Source: Marinagarivorans sp. UBA5868 (lineage in GTDB: Bacteria; Pseudomonadota; Gammaproteobacteria; Pseudomonadales; Cellvibrionaceae). Taken from it: 17,537 bases of DNA. The notes under the pieces are model-generated. The model saw nothing but the letters and a program-made list of their open reading frames with translations. It ran no database searches and was not told where the DNA came from. The stretch spans positions 18,830 to 36,366 of the forward strand of contig DJFQ01000107.1 in NCBI GenBank assembly GCA_002432095.1. The letters run 5' to 3'. Of this stretch, positions 1 through 8,707 are shown in pieces (within the stretch, counting starts at the first letter, position 1; each line of letters begins with the position of its first letter). The position numbers and the translations under genes were made by a program.

Positions 1-656
1 TGCCTCGTGATATACCAGCGCAAGGTAAGCGCGAACCTGTCAAAACGGCACCGGCCGGTGCTATGGATCGCACATTGTTAGACGCCCTTGGATTGGGGGA
101 GGCGAACCTCACGGAAGATCAAATACGGGAAATACACCATACTGTCGGCTTGATGATGCGTGAGACGATTGATGGATTGATGCAGGTATTGCGCTCACGC
201 ACCAGTATTAAGAATGAATTTCGCATCAATATCACCACCATACAACCAGTTGAGAACAATCCACTTAAGTTCTCTGTCAGTGTCGACGAAGTCCTGGATA
301 TCATGTTTTTGCGCAAAACCCGCGCTTATAAGGCGCCTCTGGATGCAGTGCAGGAAAGTTTTTTTTCGATTGCCGATCACCAATTGGCGGTTATCGCGGG
401 CATTCGTTCCGCGTTTCGGTCGGCGATGAGCAAATTTGATCCAGAACGTCTGGAGGAGGAATTCAAGCAATCGGGTAAAGGAGGTATTTTTCCCGGCGTA
501 ATCAAGGGTCGCCTATGGAATGCCTATCAAGACCATTATCAGAAAATGGTAAACGATATGGAGCGATCCTTTCAGGAGCTGTTTGGCGACGAATTTGTGC
601 AGGCGTACGAAGATCAGATGCGCAAGTTGGCCAGTGCTCGTAAGCGAGACCTTTAA
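1..656 (+). CDS. tagH: T6SS FHA-domain protein TagH, C-terminal part (5' truncated by window edge)
   Basis: The reading frame is open from base 3 to the TAA at 654-656 and has no stop upstream of the ATG at 63, so that ATG is internal and the true start lies before the window. About 217 residues are visible: a short Pro/Ala/Lys linker, then a helical domain with the stretch around residues LMRETIDGLMQVLRSR, IKNEF and IQPVENNPLKFS, which I recognise as the conserved C-terminal domain of T6SS FHA proteins (TIGR03354-type). The phosphothreonine-binding FHA domain itself would be N-terminal and is not in view. In this family the protein reads the phosphorylation state set by the T6SS kinase and phosphatase, both encoded downstream here, and promotes assembly of the membrane complex in the cytoplasm. 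It is followed after 18 bases by tssJ. Confidence in family is high; that the FHA domain is present upstream is inferred. Confidence 0.9.
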   Translation, partial: PRDIPAQGKREPVKTAPAGAMDRTLLDALGLGEANLTEDQIREIHHTVGLMMRETIDGLMQVLRSRTSIKNEFRINITTIQPVENNPLKFSVSVDEVLDIMFLRKTRAYKAPLDAVQESFFSIADHQLAVIAGIRSAFRSAMSKFDPERLEEEFKQSGKGGIFPGVIKGRLWNAYQDHYQKMVNDMERSFQELFGDEFVQAYEDQMRKLASARKRDL

Positions 657-660
657 TTTA

Positions 661-667
661 TAGGAGG
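661..667 (+). promoter_or_regulatory. Ribosome binding site deciding the GTG start of tssJ
   Basis: TAGGAGG lies 7 bases before a GTG at 675-677. The GTG gives a complete lipoprotein signal peptide, while the next ATG-started version would lose it. This supports the non-ATG start. Confidence 0.75.
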
Positions 668-674
668 ACACCGG

Positions 675-1172
675 GTGTCACGATTGATTTGTCGATTTTT
701 TGCAATTTTTTTTCTGGTCGCGCCCTTGTGGAGCTGCACCAAGGTTAACAGCGGTGTGGTCGGTATGTTTGAGCTGGACACCGATCTGAAGCTTGTACTC
801 ATGGCGGGCAAAGATATTAATCCCGATGAGAAACATTCACCCTCCCCGCTGTTTATTCGCCTTTATGAATTGTCGTCAGATCAAGCGTTTAATAAAGCGG
901 ATTTTCTTGAACTTTATGAAAAAGATGACGCTTTGCTAGGTAAAGACCTGATTGCCAAGCGCGAGCTGAATCGTTTGATTCCTGGCGAAGTCCAGGAAGA
1001 AAAATTTGTGTTGGATCCAAAAACCCGTTATGTCGGTTTATTCGCCGAATTTTTCGAATACAAGAATTCAAAATTCAAATTGGTTTTTCCTGTTACATCA
1101 AAAAATGTTGTTAAAAATACGGTTCATATCGACCTGACCGGCAATCAAATGCTCTTACAGCGAGCTCGATAA
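675..1172 (+). CDS. tssJ: T6SS outer-membrane lipoprotein TssJ (SciN/Lip)
   Basis: The 165-residue product starts at GTG behind a strong ribosome binding site. Residues 1-20 form a lipoprotein signal peptide with basic n-region (MSRLICR) and a hydrophobic core. The lipobox-like LWSC places the lipidated Cys at residue 21. The mature part is a small beta-rich domain with the family-like features PSPLFIRLYELSS near the middle and LIPGEVQEEKFVLDPKTRYVGLFAEF further on. TssJ is anchored in the outer membrane and its periplasmic domain binds the C-terminal part of TssM, forming the outer end of the T6SS membrane complex. Length fits the family (about 150-180 residues). Its position between the FHA gene and tssK matches H2-like T6SS clusters. 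Lipobox position -2 is Trp, which is unusual but tolerable. Confidence 0.92.
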   Translation: MSRLICRFFAIFFLVAPLWSCTKVNSGVVGMFELDTDLKLVLMAGKDINPDEKHSPSPLFIRLYELSSDQAFNKADFLELYEKDDALLGKDLIAKRELNRLIPGEVQEEKFVLDPKTRYVGLFAEFFEYKNSKFKLVFPVTSKNVVKNTVHIDLTGNQMLLQRAR

Positions 1173-1214
1173 GCCCTCGGTCATGGATGTCCCAACCATA
1201 AGAACGGAAAACGT

Positions 1215-2549
1215 ATGTCGTTAGAATCCAAAGTCGTCTGGTCCGAGGGAATGTTTCTCAACCCTCAACATTTTCAGCAGCTGGACCGCTATTTCGAATA
1301 TTACGTAAATGGTCGCTGTAACGCTTTGGCTCCCTACGCATGGGGATTCAAAGAGTTTGAGTTGGATCAGCAGCTGCTCAACCTGGGCAAAATTTCGGTG
1401 CAGCGGGCAAGCGGTATTTTTCCCGACGGCACACCGTTCAATTTCCCCGATCATGATGATCCACCTCCTGTTATCGAAATTCCAGAAAGTGTCAAAAATA
1501 CCGTAGTTTATTTGGCCGTGCCTGTGCGACGACCGGGTGCGGTGGATATCCTGCCGCAGGACAGTAAACAGGGTTTGGCCCGTTATTACGCGCAAGAACA
1601 AACTGTTCGCGATGTTACCGTTGAAGGCGGCGATAGCCAGAAATTGCAAATCGGCAAATTGCGTTTGCGCTTGTTATTGCAAACCAATGACTTGAGCGGT
1701 TTCGCTTATATTCCGCTCACACGGATCAATGAAGTGCGACAGGAGAAAGATATCGCGCTGGATGAGCGATGTATTCCTTCAGTGCTGGACTGCAAAGCAA
1801 CATTAAACCTCTCCACCTTTATGGCAGAGCTGCACGGCCTGTTGCGCCACAGGGCCGAAGCCATCGCCGGTCGCTTGGCTGATTCACGGCGTGGTGGTAC
1901 CGCGGAAATTGCCGATTATTTGTTGCTTCAGGTGATCAACCGCGTCGAGCCAATGGTGGTCCACATGAGTCGCGTCGATGGTCTTCACCCGCTGCAGTTA
2001 TTTGATTATTTAGTGCAGATGACTGGCGAACTGGCCACTTTTGTCGCAACTAATCGCCGCCCACCGGAGATGCCGGTTTATCTGCACGCTGACCTGGAGC
2101 AAACGTTCGCGCCGCTGATGCAAACCCTGCGCAAATATCTGTCCATGGTGTACGAGCAGACTGCTATCGCGATGAATCTGGCGGAGAAAAAATATGGCGT
2201 GCGGGTGGCGGAAATCACGGATCGCTCCTTGCTTACCACAGCGTCTTTCGTGCTCGCTGTGCGCGCCGATGTCAACGATGAGATGATCCGCTCGCGCTTT
2301 CCCGCACAAATCAAGATTGGACCAGTGGAGCGTATCCGCCAGTTGGTGAATGCGGCATTGCCGGGCATCGAGCTCAAACCTCTACCAGTTGCGCCACGGC
2401 AAATTCCCTTCCGCGCCGGTTATACCTATTTCGAACTTGATCAACACAGCCAATTCTGGAAAGAAATGAGCAGTTCCGGTGGATTTGCCATGCATGTCGG
2501 TGGTGACTTCCCTGGTTTGGAAATGGAATTCTGGGCAATACGCCGCTGA
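1215..2549 (+). CDS. tssK: T6SS baseplate protein TssK
   Basis: The 444-residue protein has the hallmark TssK N-terminus SKVVWSEGMFLNPQHFQQLD at residues 5-24, followed by the shoulder domain with GWGF-like and GIFPDGTPFNFP segments. The family length is about 440-450 residues, so it is full length. TssK forms trimers that link the TssE/F/G baseplate wedges to the cytoplasmic parts of TssL and TssM. Its C-terminal head domain is the part that contacts the membrane complex. It has no signal peptide or membrane segment, consistent with a cytoplasmic role. It lies 42 bases after tssJ and 15 bases before tssL, in the usual order. The ribosome binding site before the ATG at 1215 is weak (AAGAACGGAAAA), but the start is fixed by the conserved N-terminus. 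Confidence 0.95.
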   Translation: MSLESKVVWSEGMFLNPQHFQQLDRYFEYYVNGRCNALAPYAWGFKEFELDQQLLNLGKISVQRASGIFPDGTPFNFPDHDDPPPVIEIPESVKNTVVYLAVPVRRPGAVDILPQDSKQGLARYYAQEQTVRDVTVEGGDSQKLQIGKLRLRLLLQTNDLSGFAYIPLTRINEVRQEKDIALDERCIPSVLDCKATLNLSTFMAELHGLLRHRAEAIAGRLADSRRGGTAEIADYLLLQVINRVEPMVVHMSRVDGLHPLQLFDYLVQMTGELATFVATNRRPPEMPVYLHADLEQTFAPLMQTLRKYLSMVYEQTAIAMNLAEKKYGVRVAEITDRSLLTTASFVLAVRADVNDEMIRSRFPAQIKIGPVERIRQLVNAALPGIELKPLPVAPRQIPFRAGYTYFELDQHSQFWKEMSSSGGFAMHVGGDFPGLEMEFWAIRR

Positions 2550-2564
2550 CCTGAGGTAAATGTT

Positions 2565-3479
2565 ATGACGGATGATAACGATCGTACGGTATTCAAACCC
2601 ACCCCCGGAGGGGATCGCAGTTCCATGCGCCCTACCCCTGGGCGACGATCTGGCGCGACGGAGATCGGACGCACCCGTCCGGCAGCGCCCGCGGGTTCTC
2701 CTGCTGCGGATTCACCAGCGGCAACCGCACCACCGGTGCATGGTGGGCGCGCGGGATATGAACAAGTTAAATTCAATACTGCGCTGGGCTTAAATCCGCT
2801 TGTCAACGCAGCCTCGACTCTGATCGCAGTGTTCGAAAAAACGCGTCACACCACGCGTCACCCAGACGTTGGTGGATTGCACAAACGGCTAGTCAATGAA
2901 ATGCGGAGCTTTGAGCAGAAAGCAAAAGATTTCGGCATCAAACCGGAGATTGTTTTAGCTGCCCGCTATCTGCTCTGTTCAGCGCTTGATGAGGCGGTTC
3001 TGCACACTCCATGGGGCGACGAAAGCGCCTGGGGCCAACACACACTGTTGAGCATCTATCACGGCGAGACCTTTGGTGGCGAAAAATGCTTCGTCATTCT
3101 GGATCGAATGCTGCAATCGCCAGCGGAAAATCTCGCCATGCTGGAGCTCTTTTATATCTGCCTAAGCCTGGGGTTTGAGGGCAAATACCGGTTGATGAAC
3201 CGTGGCCGCGACCAGTTGGACATGCTGCGCGACAACCTCTATCGCACTATCCGCAATCAGCGCGGTGATTTTGAGCGGGAGCTCGCCACCCATTGGCACG
3301 GGCTCGGACGAGTGCGCAAAACCCTCTACCATTATGTCCCCGTCTGGGTGGCTGCCAGTGTCTTTGCGGTACTGGTGGTGGTTGGCTACGCCGGGTTTAC
3401 CTATTGGATGCGCGCGGCGTCGGACCCAGTGGTGAACAAACTCGACACCATCATCTCCTCACCCGCCCAGCGTGAGTGA
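2565..3479 (+). CDS. tssL: T6SS inner-membrane protein TssL (DotU/IcmH family)
   Basis: The 304-residue protein has three parts. Residues 1-65 are low-complexity and rich in Pro, Ala, Arg and Thr, beginning MTDDNDRTVFKPTPGG. Residues about 72-250 are the cytoplasmic DotU domain (NPLVNAASTLI, LLCSALDEAVLHTPWG, FGGEKCFVILDRM, LSLGFEGKYRLM). Residues 258-282 form a single transmembrane helix (VPVWVAASVFAVLVVVGYAG), leaving about 22 residues in the periplasm. There is no C-terminal OmpA-like peptidoglycan-binding domain, so this is the short form; anchoring to the cell wall would need another protein. TssL pairs with TssM and contacts TssK. In Agrobacterium the N-terminal region of TssL is Thr-phosphorylated by PpkA and then bound by Fha. 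The Thr8 and Thr13 context here makes a similar role plausible, but that is inference. A GAGG lies 8 bases before the ATG. Confidence 0.94.
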   Translation: MTDDNDRTVFKPTPGGDRSSMRPTPGRRSGATEIGRTRPAAPAGSPAADSPAATAPPVHGGRAGYEQVKFNTALGLNPLVNAASTLIAVFEKTRHTTRHPDVGGLHKRLVNEMRSFEQKAKDFGIKPEIVLAARYLLCSALDEAVLHTPWGDESAWGQHTLLSIYHGETFGGEKCFVILDRMLQSPAENLAMLELFYICLSLGFEGKYRLMNRGRDQLDMLRDNLYRTIRNQRGDFERELATHWHGLGRVRKTLYHYVPVWVAASVFAVLVVVGYAGFTYWMRAASDPVVNKLDTIISSPAQRE

Positions 3480-3487
3480 ACGACTGT

Positions 3488-3508
3488 GTTTGCGCATTTT
3501 GCGCAAGC
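3488..3508. repeat. Perfect inverted repeat (hairpin) in the tssL-tssM gap
   Basis: TTGCGCA (3490-3496) and TGCGCAA (3500-3506) are exact reverse complements around a TTT loop, and a G-T and a G-C pair extend the stem to 9 bases. No run of T follows, so it does not look like an intrinsic terminator. It could be an RNA processing or stability element, or a protein-binding dyad, inside the operon. Function unknown. Confidence 0.45.
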
Positions 3509-3576
3509 GATTACACAAGCAATGATTGACGCGGCGAGCCCGGATGGCCCGCGCACAGGATGGATAAACAGCGGTC

Positions 3577-6500
3577 ATGCAGAAACTCAAAAACTTCCTT
3601 ACCCACCCCGTCACCATATCGCTGATCGGCTTGATCGCCATCTCTTTATTGATATGGTTTGTCGGCCCTCAAATCAAATTTGGCGAAAACAACAGCGCGC
3701 CCTTGGCGAGTGTGACGGTTCGGCTTATCTGCATCATGGTCGCGCTCGTACTCTGGGGGCTCAATAACCTGTGGATACAGGCGCGCAGCAAAAAGACCAA
3801 TAACGAACTCCTCGCTGGCCTGCAGGAGAGCAAAGAAAGTTTGCAGCAGAGCGGTGGAGGCCATTCCGAGCAAACCGCAGAGGAAATGTTTCAGATCAAT
3901 GAGCGCTTCAACCAGGCTCTCGATACGCTGCGTCGTTATAAATTCAAAGGTGCGCGGGGCACCCGGGCGCTCTACGAGCTGCCGTGGTACATCATCGTCG
4001 GCCCACCGGGATCTGGTAAAACCACCGCCCTGGTTAATTCTGGTTTGGAATTCCCCCTGGCGGAGACGTTCGGTCGCGGCTCTCTTCAAGGTGTTGGCGG
4101 TACGCGCAATTGCGATTGGTGGTTCACCAATGAAGCGGTGTTGATCGATACTGCAGGCCGTTATACCACTCAGGACAGCCATAAGGCGGTGGACGCCAGT
4201 GCCTGGGAAGGATTCCTTGAACTGCTGCGTCGCAATCGTCGCCGACGTCCCATCAATGGCGCAGTAGTGGCCATCAGTCTGCAGGATCTGCTGATGCAGA
4301 CGGAAGACGAACGAGCGATGCAGGCCAAGACCATTCGCGCGCGTCTGGATGAGCTGATGGACAAGCTGCAGATTCGTTTCCCTGTCTATCTAATGTTTAC
4401 CAAAGCCGACTTGGTCAGCGGTTTTAGTGAATTTTTCGAAGATTTCAGCCGTGAAGAGCGCGAGCAGGTGTGGGGTATTTCCCTGCCCGACGCACCTCAA
4501 GCGGACAGTGTCCCCGATTTCGACTTTCTTCGTAATGAACTCACCAGCCTCACGCGCAACCTTTATGCAAGAGTCTTGTGGCGCATGCATCAGGAACGCG
4601 ACAGCAAGCGGCGCGCCGCCATTCAGGGATTCCCTCAGCAGTTTGAAAACCTGCGCGGAATTGCCGAACAATTCGTGCGCCAGACCTTCGCGTTCAATCG
4701 TTTTAAGTTCCAACCCTATTTGCGCGGCGTTTATTTCACCTCAGGGACACAGGACGGCACGCCGATCGATCGTTTGATGGCCTCCGTTGCAGCCAATTTC
4801 GGCTTCGCCCGCGATGTGGCGCAGTTGCCGCATCAGCAAGGCAAAAGCTTTTTCCTGGGCCGCTTGTTTCGCGAGGTCATTTTTCCTGAGGGCGAGTTGG
4901 TTGGTTCCAATGTCTCCTATGAGCGCACCATCCGCTGGCTGCAGCGCGGCGCCTACGCGTTGATGTTACTGGCACTGGTGGGCTTGACCATGGTGTGGTC
5001 TGGCAGTGTGATGCGACATCGCGGGTTTATGAAGGAAGTGAACGCTCACGTCGAGCAGTATGAGCTGGCGGAGGATAAGGTGGCGGTACAAAATCGCGAC
5101 GTGCGCCAAGTGCTCCCTCCCCTGGCTGCGCTGGAGGAAGCATCGCTGGTCTATGACCAACAGGATCATCCATGGTTGACCAGTCTTGGCCTGTACGACG
5201 TGCGAGTCGATGCCAAAGCGGATGAGGCCTATCGCCATGAACTGGAGACTGAACTGCTTCCCCGTCTGCTCTACACCATGGAAACAGAACTGACGAAGGG
5301 ATACGAGGGACGCGATCTTTATGACACCTTCCGCATATACATGATGTTTCAGAAAACCGACCGCATGGAAATCGAGCGGGTGCGTGAGTGGTTTGTGAAC
5401 CATTGGGATACGGCGTTGCGGGGTGAAGGCACCAAACGCAAAGAGTTAGAAGCACATCTGGACAATTTGCTCGCCACGGTACCACCGCCAAGCACATTGA
5501 ACGCCCGTTTGGTGAAAGACACCCGCGAGTTGATTTTGCGGGAGCCGGTGGCGCAGCGTGTTTATTCACGGGTGCGCAGCAACCCGCTCTATAACCGCAA
5601 GGTGGATCTGCTTGCGGCCTTTGGCGCACCGGTGCGGACTTCATACAAGATCGACAGTGATGTACAACGCGCGCTGTTTATTCCGGTGATGTTTACCAAA
5701 GACGGTTACGACAGTATTGATCTATCGCCGGATTCGCCCCTTGTGGCGGATATCGTGAATGAACGTTGGGTACTCACCGATGATGAAAATGCCAAGATCG
5801 ACTTCATCCAGGAAGATCTAGACGACGTCAGCCGCCAGGTTGAGGACCTCTACCTGAGCGAATACATCCAGGTATGGGATGAGGTGTACAAACAATTGGT
5901 GGTGGCGGAATTCCGCAATCTGCGGCACGCAGAGGAGGTGTTGGCCAATTTGGTTGATCCGGTGTATTCGCCGCTGGCGTCGATTCTTCAGGTGGGGCAG
6001 CGCAATACGCAACTGCGCCCCCCGAAAGACGACATTGAGGATCTCGCAGCAAAAAACCCTAAAAAAGGCGGCCGAGTGGCGCGATTGGCAACCGCGGCGC
6101 TGGTGGACCAATACGAAGGCACGCGGGTCGACAAGCACTTCCGCGATCTCAATGCTCTGGTGGCGGAGGGCCGCGGTGACGTGGCACCAGTGGCAACCAT
6201 CATGGATAAATTGCAGGGACTGAAGGACTTCATGACAGATGTCGCGATCAGTCCGGAGCCGGGACAGCAGGCTTTTAACCACACCCGTGCGCGATTCGAC
6301 ACCAGTGCCGGCAATGCCATCACCGATGTGCGCGCCTATTCGCAATCGCTGCCAGAACCCGTTCGTGAGTGGTTGATCACTTTGTCCGACCAGAGCTGGA
6401 AGGTGTTACTCGATTCGGCTCGCGGTTATGTGGATAACGAATGGCGGGCTCTGGTACACCGGCCTTACAGCCAGACACTGCAAGGTCGCTATCCGCTGAA

Positions 6501-7155
6501 CCGCTCTTCCTCGGACGAGATGGCACTTTATGATTTCTCCGAGTTTTTCAAGCCAGGCGGCACCATGGATACCTTCTTTAATGAATACATGGCGCCTTTT
6601 GTCTCCAGTCGCGGGGGGATGCGCAATCGGGTGGTGGACAACTACACCCTCGGTTTTTCCGAAGAGGTACTGCGCCAAGTCAACAATGCGCGGGCGATCA
6701 AAGACATCTTTTACCGCGAAAGCCCCGACAGTATCGCCGTGACAATGGAACTGCGGCCGCGGGCTATGGAAGAGCGCGATGCGCGATTCACCCTGGACGT
6801 GGGGGAAGAGCGGCTGACTTACAATCACGGCCCAAAATTTTGGAAGACGGTACGCTGGCAGGCCAATCAAGACAACATGCGGGTGCGCATGGTGTTCGAA
6901 GATCTCCAGGGCAGCCAGTACGAGCGCACCTTTCAGGGAGGCTGGGCCTGGTTCCGTCTGCTGGATTCGTCCTATGTGGAGAAAACCAGTCAATCCAATA
7001 TTTACCTCGTGACGTTCTCAGCGGGTGATGAGCGCGCTGGCGGGCAGCGCGACGCGCACAAGATTACCTACGAAGTTAAAACCAAAAGTGCGGACAGTCC
7101 GCTGCGGCGCGAAGTCCTCAGTGCGTTCCGGGCACCGGAGTCCATCGTTCCATGA
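3577..7155 (+). CDS. tssM: T6SS inner-membrane protein TssM (IcmF)
   Basis: The 1192-residue product matches full-length IcmF/TssM. Transmembrane helices are visible at residues 12-30, 48-67 and 459-478. The cytoplasmic domain between the second and third carries a GTPase-like fold: Walker A GPPGSGKT at 142-149, Walker B-like VLIDTAG at 188-194 and a TKAD base-recognition motif at 275-278. The roughly 700 residues after the third helix form the periplasmic domain whose C-terminal end contacts TssJ. The intact Walker A suggests nucleotide binding, a feature that varies across the family. An in-frame TAA at 3565-3567 limits the start to ATG 3577; the nearest ribosome-binding-like AGGA is 16 bases upstream, so initiation looks weak. 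A 97-base gap with a hairpin separates it from tssL, and tagF begins 10 bases after its stop. Confidence 0.96.
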   Translation: MQKLKNFLTHPVTISLIGLIAISLLIWFVGPQIKFGENNSAPLASVTVRLICIMVALVLWGLNNLWIQARSKKTNNELLAGLQESKESLQQSGGGHSEQTAEEMFQINERFNQALDTLRRYKFKGARGTRALYELPWYIIVGPPGSGKTTALVNSGLEFPLAETFGRGSLQGVGGTRNCDWWFTNEAVLIDTAGRYTTQDSHKAVDASAWEGFLELLRRNRRRRPINGAVVAISLQDLLMQTEDERAMQAKTIRARLDELMDKLQIRFPVYLMFTKADLVSGFSEFFEDFSREEREQVWGISLPDAPQADSVPDFDFLRNELTSLTRNLYARVLWRMHQERDSKRRAAIQGFPQQFENLRGIAEQFVRQTFAFNRFKFQPYLRGVYFTSGTQDGTPIDRLMASVAANFGFARDVAQLPHQQGKSFFLGRLFREVIFPEGELVGSNVSYERTIRWLQRGAYALMLLALVGLTMVWSGSVMRHRGFMKEVNAHVEQYELAEDKVAVQNRDVRQVLPPLAALEEASLVYDQQDHPWLTSLGLYDVRVDAKADEAYRHELETELLPRLLYTMETELTKGYEGRDLYDTFRIYMMFQKTDRMEIERVREWFVNHWDTALRGEGTKRKELEAHLDNLLATVPPPSTLNARLVKDTRELILREPVAQRVYSRVRSNPLYNRKVDLLAAFGAPVRTSYKIDSDVQRALFIPVMFTKDGYDSIDLSPDSPLVADIVNERWVLTDDENAKIDFIQEDLDDVSRQVEDLYLSEYIQVWDEVYKQLVVAEFRNLRHAEEVLANLVDPVYSPLASILQVGQRNTQLRPPKDDIEDLAAKNPKKGGRVARLATAALVDQYEGTRVDKHFRDLNALVAEGRGDVAPVATIMDKLQGLKDFMTDVAISPEPGQQAFNHTRARFDTSAGNAITDVRAYSQSLPEPVREWLITLSDQSWKVLLDSARGYVDNEWRALVHRPYSQTLQGRYPLNRSSSDEMALYDFSEFFKPGGTMDTFFNEYMAPFVSSRGGMRNRVVDNYTLGFSEEVLRQVNNARAIKDIFYRESPDSIAVTMELRPRAMEERDARFTLDVGEERLTYNHGPKFWKTVRWQANQDNMRVRMVFEDLQGSQYERTFQGGWAWFRLLDSSYVEKTSQSNIYLVTFSAGDERAGGQRDAHKITYEVKTKSADSPLRREVLSAFRAPESIVP

Positions 7156-7165
7156 GATCAGTCGC

Positions 7166-7915
7166 ATGAATGGCCACAACATCAATAATGGCGCTCCCGC
7201 CACCGGGCTCTTTGGCAAGCTGCCGGCGCATGGTGATTTTATCCACCGCAATCTGCCAACCAAACTGATCAACGAATGGGACAGCTGGCTGCAGACGTTC
7301 ATTGGCAGTACTCAGGAGCGTCTGGGAAACGCATGGTTGGAGATCTATCTCACCAGTCCCATATGGCGGTTTTGTCTTTCCGCTGGAACCTTGGATGGCA
7401 ACGCCTGGGCGGGTATTTGGTTGCCAAGCGTTGATCGTGTAGGACGCTATTTCCCCTTCTCGATCCTGCGCCGTTTGCCAGAACGAATATCGCTTTCGGC
7501 ATTTATCACGCAGCAGAGCGAATGGTTCGATAACGTTGAAACGCTGGCGTTAAGAGCTCTCGACGGTCAGCTGCCGGTAGACCGGCTGCTCGACGAACTC
7601 GGCCAGCTGAAGTTAGCTGCGGGAGACGGTTATCGCCACCAAGGGCCCTCTCGCCCGGACGCTGGTGTAGTGGTGGATCTTGATTTTGATGACCCGGCGG
7701 TGGCGCCAGCTCTGCCCCATTTGTTGGATGCTTTTGTTGCCAGCGCTTTTAATAGCTATAGCCTATGGAGCACCAACGGTTCTGAACGGGTTGAGCCATG
7801 CGTTTTTGTGACGCCCGCGATGCCGCCGGTGGCCGGCGGCGCTGCCATGCTAGATGGCTTGTGGGAAGACTGGGAGTGGTCTGTACCTGTGCGCCCATTG
7901 CGTGCCGATGTCTGA
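7166..7915 (+). CDS. tagF: T6SS regulatory protein TagF (DUF2094 family)
   Basis: The frame is open back to an ATG at 7025 inside tssM, but the ATG at 7166, 10 bases after the tssM stop, is the sensible start and gives 249 residues. The N-terminus shows the family signature GLFGKLPAHGDFI (residues 14-26) and later segments such as WLPSVDRVGRYFP, typical of TagF/ImpM proteins. In P. aeruginosa H1-T6SS and in Agrobacterium, TagF is a post-translational repressor that acts on Fha independently of the kinase/phosphatase pair; in Agrobacterium it is fused to PppA. Here it is a separate gene directly before pppA, with the stop almost touching or overlapping the next start. It has no membrane segment, so a cytoplasmic location is likely. 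Regulatory function here is inferred from the family. Confidence 0.9.
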   Translation: MNGHNINNGAPATGLFGKLPAHGDFIHRNLPTKLINEWDSWLQTFIGSTQERLGNAWLEIYLTSPIWRFCLSAGTLDGNAWAGIWLPSVDRVGRYFPFSILRRLPERISLSAFITQQSEWFDNVETLALRALDGQLPVDRLLDELGQLKLAAGDGYRHQGPSRPDAGVVVDLDFDDPAVAPALPHLLDAFVASAFNSYSLWSTNGSERVEPCVFVTPAMPPVAGGAAMLDGLWEDWEWSVPVRPLRADV

Positions 7916-7940
7916 GCGGGAATCCTGTTTGAGTAATGCT

Positions 7941-8696
7941 ATGAGCGACCGAACCTTTCGCCGTCCTATCGACTGGCGCTGTGGCGCCCGCACCGATGTG
8001 GGTGTGGTACGTGAAATCAACGAAGACGCTCTGGTAACCAGGCCGGAAATTGGCCTATGGGCGGTCGCCGATGGGATGGGTGGCCACGAAGTTGGCGATG
8101 TAGCCAGCCGGATGATTGTTGACTCCCTGGCACGGGTTGAAGATGCCGGACGCCTCAGCGATTTTGTTGAGGTGGTGGAACAGGCTCTGAGGGACGTGAA
8201 CAACGGCATTCTCGACTATGCCGATGTGATGTTTGATAACGCCACCATGGGCAGTACTCTCGTGGCACTGGTGATTCGCGGTCGAGTAGGTGTTTGCTTA
8301 TGGGCAGGGGATTCCCGGCTCTATCGTTTGCGCAATCACCAACTCACCCAGCTCTCCCGCGATCACAGTCATGTGCAGGAGCTTATCGAAATGGGCGCGT
8401 TAGAGCCGGAAGAGGCCGCGCGACATCCCAATGCGAACATCATTACCCGCGCCGTGGGTGTCGAGGAAGATGGATTTATCGACATCAATGTATTCAACAC
8501 CCAGATTGGCGATACCTTTCTTCTGTGCAGCGATGGCTTGCACAACACCGTTGATGAACAGGACATTGTGCGTATCCTGGGCGGCAGAGATACCCAGCAA
8601 ATGGCCGAGGAGTTGGTTCAGGCCTCGCTGGCCAATGGCGCACCAGACAATGTGTCTGTAGTGGTGGTCCGGGGCGAACCAGGTAAATTTGGCTGA
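7941..8696 (+). CDS. pppA: T6SS PP2C-family Ser/Thr protein phosphatase PppA (Stp1)
   Basis: From ATG 7941 the protein has 251 residues and begins MSDRTFRRPIDWRCGARTDV. The PPM/PP2C metal-binding motifs are all visible: RxxNED at 24-29, ADGMGGH with Asp44, GDSRLYR, SDGL with Asp198, and DNVSVV with Asp236. It should therefore be an active, Mn/Mg-dependent cytoplasmic phosphatase. In T6SS loci PppA reverses PpkA phosphorylation and restrains firing. The start is uncertain: ATG 7908 is in frame, overlaps the tagF end (ATGTCTGA) and would give 262 residues with translational coupling; TTG 7929 is a third option. I chose 7941 because the conserved fold begins soon after it. ppkA starts 11 bases downstream, so kinase and phosphatase are co-expressed. 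Confidence 0.93.
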   Translation: MSDRTFRRPIDWRCGARTDVGVVREINEDALVTRPEIGLWAVADGMGGHEVGDVASRMIVDSLARVEDAGRLSDFVEVVEQALRDVNNGILDYADVMFDNATMGSTLVALVIRGRVGVCLWAGDSRLYRLRNHQLTQLSRDHSHVQELIEMGALEPEEAARHPNANIITRAVGVEEDGFIDINVFNTQIGDTFLLCSDGLHNTVDEQDIVRILGGRDTQQMAEELVQASLANGAPDNVSVVVVRGEPGKFG

Positions 8697-8707
8697 CGAT
8701 ACCGGCG

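Noticed and set aside
63..65. ATG at 63 as the true start of the first gene
   Set aside because: The frame is open upstream to the window edge with a Pro/Ala linker, and the product would lack the FHA domain that defines the family.
3486..3767. 93-codon + strand frame starting in the tssL-tssM gap
   Set aside because: Most of it overlaps the N-terminal membrane helices of tssM in another frame; the translation has no recognisable domain. Only the first 30 codons lie in the gap.
5027..5644. 205-residue open frame on the - strand opposite tssM
   Set aside because: Low-complexity Pro/Arg/Cys-rich translation typical of an antisense shadow; tssM is continuous and well supported here.
7025..7165. 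N-terminal extension of TagF from ATG 7025 inside tssM
   Set aside because: The extra 47 residues overlap conserved tssM coding sequence in another frame and precede the family signature; ATG 7166 is better placed.
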